From: Aphanomyces cochlioides
Lineage: Eukaryota > Oomycota > Saprolegniomycetes > Saprolegniales > Verrucalvaceae
Assembly (NCBI GenBank): GCA_019828595.1
Contig: JAHQRK010000015.1
Coordinates: 1,612,001 to 1,676,000 of the forward strand
Direction: 5' to 3'
DNA length: 64,000 bases
The number at the start of each line of letters is the position of its first letter. Within the stretch, counting starts at the first letter, position 1. The position numbers were made by a program, and so were the translations under genes. Under the pieces are notes generated by a model. The model had not been told where the DNA came from, did not search any database, and was given only the letters and a program-made list of their open reading frames with translations. Shown piece by piece: positions 54,931-64,000 of the stretch.

Positions 54931-56527
54931 TTAAATAATTTGCAATACACTTTGTCGGTTTTGGTAAATTTGCTTGGCAATGTCGTCATCTTCCAGAAGA
55001 GTGCCTCGCGATTGACGAATGAAGTAGTCGCCTCCATCGGTGCTCGGTTTGCGATGCAGGGAGGACTCCTTGCGGCTCATGGACGAGTCTTTTCGACCCA
55101 TCGACGACTCTCTTCGACCCATCGATGACTCTCTTCGGCTTGAAATGGAGACTTCTCTCGTCTCGCTAGGCGGTCTGCTTTGCATGCTGCCGTACATCAT
55201 GGACGAACGCCGCCGCTCTAACACTTGCTGCATGGGCCAGGCATCTTCTTTACTCACACGGTAGAGATCGGGGGAGGCTGGTAAAAGCACCGACATGCGT
55301 TGCTTGATCTCGTTGAACATGGCTTCGTGCGCTTGAGATGCTTCGTCTTCGTTGATCCACACGTCAGCATCGTCTTCAGGCTGTTGGACCATTTCTGTCT
55401 GACGAGACGCATCTTCATCGAACGACAGCCGAGACTTTGTCGACGTGACAAGGGAACAAGGCAAACAAGCACGGAGTTTGGTCGGCACGCCCAACACTTG
55501 GACTTGCCACTGCGGACAACACGTACGACAAAACACCTACAGGAGCTTTAGTCACCTCCGAAGAAACCTGCTGAAGCATACCAGTGAGCACTTTTGGCAG
55601 CCAACCTTGGGGTGAAATAGGCTGAAGCTCTTTGAACATAGCTGGCAGCGAACATGCGATTCTAAGATAGACATATTGACGACAGCGCCGATGCTGAGCC
55701 GCCTCTGTCGAAGGCAAAGGTCCATGTTGCGCAGATGCTGGCCTTTAGCTAAGAGTGTTTTGGCCACTGCTGCTTCATTCATGCTTCCACCGAGCGAGCA
55801 CTGCATGAAGAGTCGAACGTGAAGAACACCTGGCCGCGACGATTCCATTACGACGTAGCCACTGCGAAGATGTTGGCCACGAACAATTCGGCCCTGGTCT
55901 TCTGGGCAATTCTCCGTTTCGACGGACGTGTAGGCGCGAACCCAGCCACGTCGGCCTTGCACTGTCGAGTTGACATTATACTACGAGAAGGTGACGAAGC
56001 GACAAAGTTGGAGCAGTACCGTGAGTAGACACCAGTCGCGTGGTCGCATCAAAACGCCTGGCGATCGAGTGAGGATCCAATCGACGCCCATGGAGGCCTC
56101 AATTGTATCCTCAAGCGTACAGACAGAAGTCGCGTCGAGAACGTCGCTGTCAAAGATCCTGCAAGTGTCGAGAATGTTCGACGGTCCATCGCCACGAAAC
56201 AACACATCGACTTCTTCAATCGTCGCTTGGACATCCATGACAGCACACCACGTTTGAACGCCTGCAGGAGCGCTTTCATCTGTTGTTCCTCGAAAAACTT
56301 GGACTTGTTTGTCGTGGAATTGCCTCGTCCAGCCAACGCTTCCACCTCGAAGTCGAGCCAGTCGAACCTAGACGCCACATCACCCTCCCATGAGCGCTCT
56401 ACCCGACGAGAAGGACGAGGTTTACCAGCTGATCCTTGGTCTGCATAGCTAGACGACGCCATTGCGCCGCCGTATCCACGCTAGGCGGCAGGAATTCTAA
56501 AGGAAGCGGGAGCCTGGTCGCTGGCAT
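54931..56527 (-). CDS. START-FYVE protein (4 exons, 484 aa)
   Basis: From the ATG at 56,527 (MPATRLPLPLEFLPP), exons 56,426-56,527, 56,020-56,367, 55,582-55,980 and 54,931-55,536 each contain a whole number of codons (34, 116, 133, 202); introns are 39-58 nt. Residues about 35-245 resemble the START-like lipid-binding domain of oomycete proteins (VDVLFRGDG, DWILTRSPGVLMRPRDWC, RRGWVRAYTSVE). A FYVE-type zinc finger follows (CQLC, CQKC, FCRTC, CLPC, split by the last intron), which in this family binds phosphatidylinositol 3-phosphate on endosomes. The C-terminus has Ser/Arg repeats (RRESSMG, RKDSSMS, RKESSLH), likely phosphorylation sites. The R+HHCR core of classical FYVE is not conserved, so lipid binding is inference. 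Confidence 0.85.
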
Positions 56528-56851
56528 GGTGGCGGCAAGCAGCTCCACAATCCACAACTGAGCTCGAGATTGGACAATGTCACAAGGGTGACAAATTACC
56601 ATAAGAAGTACGACAGACGGCAAAGTTTATACAGAGAACCCGTATAATATACTTGGTTAAGGGAATTCGTGTTGGTAGCATTTCACTCACACTATCCAGA
56701 CTGGTCGTCGTGCACAGAGTCAAAGGGAGCTCTCTGACTACAGTGTATCTCCAAGCAAATGTATCCACTCTCGAGTACGAGGAGAAAGTCCTTGGATGCA
56801 CTTCAACGTCGAGGGATGCGCGGCTATGGCAGGCAAGGCATGGTTTGGGTT

Positions 56852-57711
56852 TTATAGAATAATGATGATGTCGAGTTTGCACTCAGAGACGAACATTTTG
56901 GCAGAAGTGTAATCAGGGAAATAACGTCTATTGAACTGATCCGACAAAGAAGACATGAGGAGCCCCGTGGGGGGATTCAAGGGGGATGCTGGGGGGGCGC
57001 CCGCAATTTCGACAGTCTGATATTCCGCATGGAGAGACTTGTCCTCGCCTGCGCCCAGGAGCATGCATCTGATACGATCCAACTGAACGACGTTTTGGAT
57101 ACGATTTGGAACTTGATACGAATGCATATAAGCTGAGATAAGTATGCTGCCTGGTGCATAGAAAGAGAGACTTGGTGCTTGCCCAATGTCGTCGTAACGT
57201 AAAACAGCGTATCTAGTAAAGACGGAACTGGCTGAGGAGCCCAAACTCGGTGCGACCAAGAGCGATTCATGTGGATAACAAGGTTAAGGATAAGTTTCTA
57301 GCAGTACGCTCGAGGCATTTCATGGTTGCAACAATAGTACAAATTGGAACAGAGGACAAGGCACCAACGGGGCAACAAAGGAGAGCTTAGGGGGCTTATG
57401 GGGGGGGCTAATGGGGGGAATGAGCTTTCATCCAGACCTTCTGACAAACCTGTGGACGCGTTTGTTTTTGCCGCATACAGTGCATCTGATGCGATCATGC
57501 TCACTTTCCCCTTGACGATACACTCACTTCGGGCTGGAAGGGGGCGAGAACTTACAAGCTGGGCAATCTGCTGGCCTGATTCATGTAAGGAGTAAGACTT
57601 GTTGCTTGCCATTGCCGTAACGTAAAACAGCGCATCCTGTAAAGACGGAGCTCTCTTGCGGCGGCCGACTACGGTGCGGTCTTCAAGATGCACCCTGGAT
57701 ACCAAGCTCAA
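56852..57711 (-). other. Tandemly duplicated unknown coding fragment, Pro-rich
   Basis: Two minus-strand peptides about 430 bp apart are related: PSLLDTLFYVTTTLGKHQVS (57,270 downwards) and PSLQDALFYVTAMASNKSYS (57,650 downwards), each followed by a conserved SDA box and then a proline-rich end encoded by C tracts. The plus strand therefore shows three G runs in each copy (56,969-56,998 and 57,390-57,418). Neither copy has a clear start, stop or exon structure, and I recognise no family. Confidence 0.4.
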
Positions 57712-57888
57712 AGAAAGTTTTCAGCATTGGGCTCTTACATTACTTTATAACAACGACAACGTTTCTAGCGATCATTTCCCCCTGAGACCTAGCCTTGCCT
57801 GACACCTTGCCATGCTTCCATTGGCAGGGGGATCCCAGTTTACCCTTCCTTCCACCAAGGCGTGTATGTGTGGGATCTCTATTCCAGG

Positions 57889-58469
57889 CTAGGCTTGCCC
57901 GCTGTCGACATTTATCGATCTCACCAGACGACGAATGGGTTGCAGTCCAAAGTGAGCCACCACTTGGAAGCGCGTCGTCCTGTTTTCGGTGACGAGCTCA
58001 TTCAGAGCAGTCTCCCATCGAAGACGGCCTGCAGGAGCAAGCCACAGCTTAGAGACCTTGCATGTACTCGTCCAGACCATGTCCATGTTGCCTTCTTCTT
58101 GAGGTGTCTTCCAAGTTGAACCGAGCGTGTTACCAAGGCGACGTCCATCGAATCGAGCGCTCACGGCATGCGCCAACGGAGTTACTCTTGGCGGTTTGAT
58201 GCTCTATCGTGTCGATCGCAGTCAAACTTGGCCAAAGCTACAAGCTCCATCCTGGCCGGACGACGCAAATCCAGCGCGCCACAAGGAACACAACTGTTCG
58301 TCCACCGAGCGACCTCATCGATGCCTCTATCTCGTCCATCTAGCGTTCGTTTCATATAGCTTTGGATGGTTTTCTCCAAGTCGGACACGAGTTTGAACTT
58401 CGAGTTTCGTATTTCATCTGTTGGCGTAATCGAAAGTGGTGCAAGTCGACTTGGTCCATTCAGCGCCAT
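57889..58469 (-). other. Possible gene or relic on the minus strand
   Basis: An ATG at 58,469 opens MALNGPSRLAPLSITPTDEI and reads KLVSDLEKTIQSYMKRTLDG; a second frame (57,889-58,176) reads SKLWLAPAGRLRWETALNEL. They might be exons of one gene, but I could not find splice sites that join them in frame. The ATG overlaps the start codon of the plus-strand DUF4436-like gene, so at most one is likely to be used as written. Confidence 0.3.
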
Positions 58470-59678
58470 GCCAGGAGCATCGTTTGTTGAAATGGACAGC
58501 CAGCAGCAAGCCAAGCAAGCTGTCCATCCTACACGACGATATCTCCCGCTGCTGGCTGTCGTGGCCTTGTTGCTGGCCATGGTCGTCGCCTTCTTTGTTG
58601 GCCATTCCGTTGGCACTGGTATGCCCATCCCAGCACTCTCTTGATTTCACGTCGTACACGACCTCTCTTAGGACCTCGATTGAGTGGCTACAAGGTGCTC
58701 TACAAGTCGCCCACTGCCGATGATTCAAAGACGGCCGTTGCCTTGACTGTCGTAGTTTCTGCCGTGAGCCTCGACACGTATGGTCCGTCCACCGTGGTCG
58801 AGTTGGTTGTGCGCTGAACGAATTCCCACCGTAGACGTGACTCTGACCAGCCATATCGACAACATGGGCGACGTGTCGACGCCATTCCAAGTCGAGATAG
58901 GACGGACATTGTTCAACATTTCCAACGGCGTCGCAGCTCCATGGGTCGTCAAGGTAGTCGTGGAATCGCATGACGAGATGTCAACTTTGCTGGATAGAGT
59001 CATCCCTTTGGCAGGTTTGGACTTGATGGACGGCTGCAGAGCTCAGTGTGCCTCGTAGATATTTGTCATCCTGCCAAGTGGTTGCAAATTCCGTCGAGAC
59101 TACAACGCAGCAGCTCCTCGTGGCATTGACCGTCCTGTCGTCCGATAGCTTCACTTGGGTGTATGCAACAAGTCTGTACCTCCGACGAGAATGAACCCTT
59201 GTGTCTTAGGACATCCGTGCGGCCGACTGTCCACTCCGACTTCGATGAAGAGCCTCCGTCCAACTCGTACGTCTCCCTGGAATTGTCCTCTTCTCACGGC
59301 GACGTGTACTTTCAGGCTGACGATTCGAGTCCACCGAGCGTTTAATGTGTACATTGTCGTCCTCTTCGTTGGTATTTGGGCGGTCATCGGCGGCATTGCC
59401 TACGTCGGCAGCATGACGATCATTTGGAAGACGCGCGCGCCAGATAACCCCGCTCTCTTCTTCAGCGGTCTCATCGCCGTGCCCATCTTTCGCAACACTG
59501 CGCCTGGCAATCCTCCTTACGGTACTTTCGCCTCGCCTTCGCACTGCTAACTTGTCAGAAAGGCTGCTTGTTTGATATCTTCAGCACGTTCATCTCGTTC
59601 ATTGTCATCTTGACCTTCTTGGCCTTTGTCTCGTTGGTGTACATGCGGCCAAAGCCAGCAGCACCACGCGCCGTCTAG
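58468..59678 (+). CDS. DUF4436-like membrane protein, gene E (spliced)
   Basis: Start at 58,468 is supported by alignment with gene F: both have 22 residues before RRYLPLL. The first intron begins at 58,619 and ends at 58,671 (T-G/PRLSGY). Further short introns restore VSLDTY/DVTLTSHIDN, a degenerate counterpart of YPFDRY (PFG/RYLSS), TW/VTSVRP-like and NS/LTIRVHRAFNVY. Then follow IAYVGSMTIIWKTR, RNTAPGNPPYG and, after a last intron, GCLFDIFSTFISF ending PRAV. The aspartate of the YPFD motif is glycine here. Function unknown; membrane topology as in genes A-D. Confidence 0.72.
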
Positions 59679-59954
59679 TCAAACAACTTTCAACCAAGTG
59701 AAGTCTATCAACTCTACACAAGTCTGTAGCAGCCCGCAAACCCTTTCGACCGCAAGTTCCTCGTGCTATCGTTGCTCGATCGGGATACAAGTCACACAGA
59801 CCGTGTCTGCTCTGTCGATTGCGCTGCATGCGGTCGAACGGTTGGGAAGTTTCTAGTCGCGTCGACGAGGTTGTTACGCCGCGAGTCACCCTTTTGTTCC
59901 AACCTGCTGCCCTTTGAGATAGGCGTCGCATTGCGCAACTCGTCTCGACGCATT

Positions 59955-60479
59955 GGAGATGCGGGAAATCAACAATTTAAAAAAATACGTCTTTTTTAAA
60001 TTACATGATTGTTGGTGTTTACAACATTTACAAAAGTTTCTTTAAGTTCCAAAATCTCTGACTTGTCGCTTAAAAAACTAACCAAGACATTTCCCATTGC
60101 GATTACTTTTCGTTGAAGCTACAAGTACAGTCTACAGCTGAGAACAATGAAATCCAGGATTGAAATGGTTTGAATATGGTTTTTTTTAATGTAAAGTTAA
60201 AAGAAACTTCTAAAAACTCCGACTTTGACGTATGACAAAAGTTGATGTTCCTCGACTGATATCCTCATGAAGCATTCCTAAGTACCTTGTCCTAAAATAT
60301 CAAGCTTTGAATCGTTTGGGAAGTGAGGGTTTTTTAGGTCGTTTTGCAAGTTTCTTCTTAGATTATATAATCCTAAAAGAATCCTCTACAAGAATCTCGA
60401 AGAAACTTTTTTTAAATTTTGGGAATATTTTTTTAAATTATTGATAGTTTTATTAAAAGTCGTGATTTCCCGCATCTCC
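59955..60479. mobile_element. MITE-like element (525 bp)
   Basis: Ends are perfect 17-bp inverted repeats (ggagatgcgggaaatca and its complement). The interior is strongly AT-rich with many T and A runs and no frames. I could not find a clear target duplication, so the superfamily is open. Confidence 0.7.
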
Positions 60480-61314
60480 CTTGTGCTGCGACTGGGACCT
60501 CCCCTTCGAATTCCAACGCCGTCGACTCTTCTAGGAGGTCATTGTGAGCTTTGGATGAATCATGGATGGCCATCCTCTGCCTCTGTAGTCCTCGGGGGAT
60601 CCATCGCAGGAGATCTTTTGGCATCCATGTCTCCATCCTCTCAGACACTTGACATCTTGGACTTGTCACCTCCTAGCAAAGCCACGCGACGCTTCTTCCA
60701 CGCTGCAATGTCGAGTGCGCTCTTGGCTACAACCATTTCGTCAACTTTGAGAACCCTCTTGCCCCTCGCTCGTCCTTGCAATCGAGGATGTCTTTTTCCT
60801 ACAAGCTTTGGCCAAGGGAAGGATCCAACTGAGCTCCATTTCACGTGGTCCGTCTTGCTGGGACAAGCAGCACGTCCTCGTTCGATCCCCTGCGCGGTGG
60901 CGACGTCATGTATGACTTTACCATCTGGGTGGACGACTTGGACGACCACAAGTGCAGCCCAGGGCGGTCAACTCTAAATGCAATTCTATCGTCCTGGACG
61001 ACTCGTTTGTCCAGAAAGCGTACGCAGGAATGGCGCTGTGCTGAGTGTCCACTCGGTGGTTCTCGCCCTACAGTGTACGCCCATGAGACACACGAGGCAT
61101 ACTCGCAGAGCGTGCTGGTTTTCTACTCGGACCATCGTGCGCGTCTGATGGATCAAGGATTTAGTTCCAACATAGACAAGCTATCGTGTCTTCGTCGTCT
61201 GGATTTCTTTTCACGGCTCCAACAGGGCGACGACGCGTTGGCATGGCTATGCATTGCGCTGAAAATCTTTGGCCCGTCGTCTCGACGCCATTATTCAATA
61301 CTCCTCGTGTCTTC
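60480..61314. other. No confident gene; protein-like fragments
   Basis: The plus strand carries pieces such as YDFTIWVDDLDDHK (about 60,910-60,950) and, in another frame, NHFVNFENPLAPRSSLQSRM (about 60,735-60,795). They suggest a decayed gene but do not join and match no family I know. The last part is upstream of gene F. Confidence 0.35.
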
Positions 61315-62536
61315 ATGGCATCCTCGACGTACTCGGACTTGGAGAGTCCAACCAAAGCCGCTAAACCCAAACTTACCCACCGACGGTACTTGCCGCTGCT
61401 ACTTGTGCCGGCAATGGTGCTGGCCATGGTCGTCGCCTTCTTTCTCGGCCATGCTATTCACTCTGGTAAGCCACGTCTGCTTGTCCTCCTTCATGGCTTG
61501 GCTAGATCCACGCCTGAATGGCTACATAGTACTCTGCAAAGTACAACCAACCAACAACTCGGGATCCACCGCCGTTGCGGTGACGGTGGTCGTTTTTCTG
61601 CCGTTAGCCTCGACACTTATGGTACGCTCCGCAGCTAGTGTTGGCTTTCCTAAGCGACTGTCGACGTAGATGTGACTCTCACCGCTCATCTTGACAACGC
61701 GGACGCAGCCCCCAAGGCTTTCCAACTCGAGTTGGGGCGTACGCTAGTCAATGTAACGACCCCCCTGGACGCCCCCGTGGTTGTCAAGGTAAGCCCCCCG
61801 CGGTCCCCCTTCCAGGCGATCTTGACAGCTTCTTCATTCCTAGAGTCCATTCATCAAGGGAGCGCAGACCATGTATCCTTTCGACAGGTTGGAAGCTCAT
61901 CGAGGAAGTCGTGGCTCACTGGAGCGCGTAGATATTTATCCTCCTTCCACGTGGTGGCCAAAACCACCGACAACGCGACGACCAAGCAGCTCCCCGTGGC
62001 GTTGACAGTCGTGTCCTCTGACAGCATTGCTTGGGTGTACGTCGGCTTCCATGGAGTGGATGGATCGAGCTCATTTCTCTCGTAGAACGTCCGTGCGACC
62101 AACTTCCCGTTCGGACTTTGACGTGGACCCGCCGTCTGGCTCACTGACGATCCATGTTCGTCGAGAGTTCAATGTCTACCTTGTCGTCCTCTTTGTTTGC
62201 ATTTGGGGCGTCACTGCCGCCGTCGGGTACGTCGGGAGCATGACGATCGTGTGGGAGACGCGACCACCCGACAATCCCGCCATGTTCATCAGTGCGTTCA
62301 TCGCCATCCCCATCTTTCGCAACACAGCACCAGGAGCTCCAGTCTATGGTACGTCCATTGGCACCGCTCTCGTCATTGAGTTGTCTTCAGGCTGCCTCTT
62401 TGATATCTTCAGCACGTTCATCTCGTTCATCGTGACACTCGTCTGCCTCCTCTACGTCTCGCTGGCGTACATGAAGCCCAAGCCGCCACATCCCGTCGTT
62501 GTCACGTGGGACGATGCGAATCCTTGCACTCCGTGA
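61315..62536 (+). CDS. DUF4436-like membrane protein, gene F (spliced, probable 2-base insertion)
   Basis: The ATG at 61,315 opens MASSTYSDLESPTKAAK and a membrane anchor (LVPAMVLAMVVAFFLGHAI). Introns recover YPFDRYLSSFHVVA (the intron after TTCGACAG) and AWV/TSVRPTSRSDF. Later segments are RREFNVYLVVLFV, GYVGSMTIVWETR, RNTAPGAPVYG, GCLFDIFSTFISF and the tail PPHPVVVTWDD. Compared with gene E, the run gtttttctgcc has two extra T (gtttctgcc in E), which shifts the frame just before the DVTLTAHLDN exon. Likely a lesion or homopolymer error. Confidence 0.72.
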
Positions 62537-62661
62537 CGGCCTTGACGACCGCGCTCTTCCGCTTGATCCAACGCCAATGCACCGAGTCCATGACCATGTG
62601 TCTGCGACCAGCTGTAGCTTCCATAAACTCTAACAACTTATCATTCGTTGGATTTGTTGAC

Positions 62662-63538
62662 ATGGCGAGCAAAGCGCGGAACGACCTCATCCTCGGCGTG
62701 ATCTCGTCGTTGAGCTCAGCGATGGTCGCGCCGGACATTGGCAACGTCGAGGGCAATCGCCGTGTTTGGGACGCATACGCCAAGGACTGGTCGCCGACGG
62801 CCGACTTTGTCCAGTCCATGTCGCCGCAGTTCTCGCATCCGCTTGCAGTTCTTGGCGACGAGTGGAGCACTCCGGAAGATCTTCACGCCGTACTCGACGC
62901 TTACGTCTATCCTTATCTAGCAGCAGGGGAAAGCCTCCATGTCGGGGAGATTGGCAGCGGCGGAGGTCGCGTGAGTCGTCTCGTGGCGCGACAACCGACG
63001 GTCTCCAAGTATGTCTGCTTGGACATTTCCGCGGAAATGCTCGCCCATGCCAAGAATACCCTCGAGGACGTTCCCCATGTCGAATTTAAGCACTTGCCAA
63101 GCGCGTGGCCAGCCGCAACGTCCCTCGACTTTGTCATTGTCTTCGACGTGATGGTCCACATGGATCTCCACACGATCCATCAAACTCTGCAGCAAATCCA
63201 CCGCTTGCTCAAGCCAGGCGGTCATTGCTTCCTGTCGACGGCCAACCTTCTAGCTCCCAGTAAGTTGTCCAAGTCTTGAGCGCTGACTTTGATCGACATA
63301 GAGGGCTGGGAGCGCTTTGAGAAGCAGTCCAAATTCTCCATCGGCGGCTTCTACTGTACGTCACCGTTCCCCTCCAAGTTCCCGACGACTTCTGCATCTT
63401 TGCGTAGTCTTGTGCCCTCAAATGGTCGACTTTGTCGTCGTCCAGAACGGCTTTACGATCGTCCAGCGCAGCCAGCCACGCGGCGACAACATGTACGAGA
63501 ACCGAGACTACCTTGTCGTGATTCAGAAACCTGTCTAA
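62662..63538 (+). CDS. SAM-dependent class I methyltransferase (3 exons, 260 aa)
   Basis: The ATG at 62,662 starts MASKARNDLILGV. Exons 62,662-63,259, 63,302-63,355 and 63,408-63,538 join to 261 codons; introns are 42 and 52 nt. The SAM-binding motif I is VGEIGSGGGRVSRLV, the acidic end of strand 2 is YVCLDISAEML, followed by FVIVFDVMVHMDLHTI and LLKPGGHCFLST, the Methyltransf_11/25 pattern. The substrate cannot be told from sequence. It is convergent with the oxygenase gene, with only 20 bp between the stop codons. Confidence 0.88.
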
Positions 63539-63558
63539 CCCTTGCGTTGACCTCTGCA

Positions 63559-63930
63559 TCAAGTGTTGAGCCAGACTTTTGCTCCTTCTTCAGCGTCAGC
63601 GTTCCACATGAATTGGTTTGCTCCCCACTTGACGCCACGGACGGGAGGGCAGCCGCCATGTCGAGACAAGGGATCGATCTGGAACGACGGAGTTTGCAAG
63701 TAGAACAGCGACGCATGGAGCGCTCTGGCTGGGACAACGAGTCCTTGGCTGCATTCTTCCATGCCAGGACGAACGATCGACTCGTTCGTTGGCTTGACAG
63801 CTAGTGCGAACGGAAAGACCGTCTCGCCGCCTTCATCGACGTCGTTCAAGTACAGAAAGAGTGTCACGAAGCGCTGCGGCGATATGGGCGGCACGTAAAC
63901 TGGCATGGTGTAGTGCATGACGGGATCAAA
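63559..63930 (-). CDS. 2-oxoglutarate/Fe(II) oxygenase, prolyl 4-hydroxylase-like, 3' end only
   Basis: The last exon encodes RFVTLFLYLNDVDEGGETVF and then DPLSRHGGCPPVRGVKWGAN, which hold the distal iron-binding His and the 2-oxoglutarate-binding Lys of P4H-type enzymes. Its upstream limit is set by a likely splice acceptor (gccgcgcag) at 63,930/63,931; the HxD part of the iron site would lie in the preceding exon beyond the window. Probable substrates are prolyl or other side chains of secreted proteins, but this is inference. Confidence 0.8.
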   Translation of the reverse strand, partial: FDPVMHYTMPVYVPPISPQRFVTLFLYLNDVDEGGETVFPFALAVKPTNESIVRPGMEECSQGLVVPARALHASLFYLQTPSFQIDPLSRHGGCPPVRGVKWGANQFMWNADAEEGAKVWLNT

Positions 63931-64000
63931 CTGCGCGGCAGCTTCCCAAACTCGAATTAACTCGAGAACGACCGCTTGGCCAAATGCATTAACGAGCTAG

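Overview
The window looks like a chromosomal piece of an oomycete, most likely a saprolegnialean of the Aphanomyces type. That is inference from content: very short GT-AG introns (about 40-60 nt) in almost every host gene, a START-FYVE protein, a large folate/biopterin-type transporter, expanded DUF4436-like membrane proteins, and a mobile-element set (chromodomain Ty3/gypsy, PIF/Harbinger, MULE, pogo, mariner, Crypton) typical of these genomes. No rRNA, CRISPR or bacterial operon structure is visible.

Layout. 1-14,209 is a graveyard of broken mobile elements: a minus-strand Ty3/gypsy copy cut by the window edge, a Crypton recombinase fragment, a PIF/Harbinger pair (transposase plus Myb-like partner), a MULE transposase with micro-introns, and a second, plus-strand Ty3/gypsy copy. 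14,328-20,000 is a macrosatellite: five near-identical 1,088-bp units plus one closing 233-bp MITE, each unit made of an 817-bp Harbinger-derived element and a MITE. 20,000-36,600 holds a pogo element with exact ends, relics of host genes (an NmrA-type oxidoreductase and a lipase-like gene whose 3' half is inverted), a third Ty3/gypsy copy with near-identical LTRs, and the main NmrA-type gene, which itself carries a frameshift.

36,647-63,930 is the gene-rich part: an intact lipase-like alpha/beta hydrolase, an FBT-type transporter, two divergent pairs of DUF4436-like genes that look like a duplicated block, a chromate-transporter-family protein, a stack of TTA-flanked transposons containing a structurally intact mariner element, a START-FYVE protein, two more DUF4436-like genes, a SAM methyltransferase and the 3' end of a 2-oxoglutarate oxygenase.

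How it fits together. The host genes encode mainly membrane and lipid-related functions but show no evident pathway. The striking features are structural: the macrosatellite, the nested TTA/TA elements, the intragenic inversion, and the duplicated divergent gene pair with mosaic similarity. Exon limits given here come from GT-AG sites, reading-frame continuity and comparison between paralogues inside the window; no transcript data were available.
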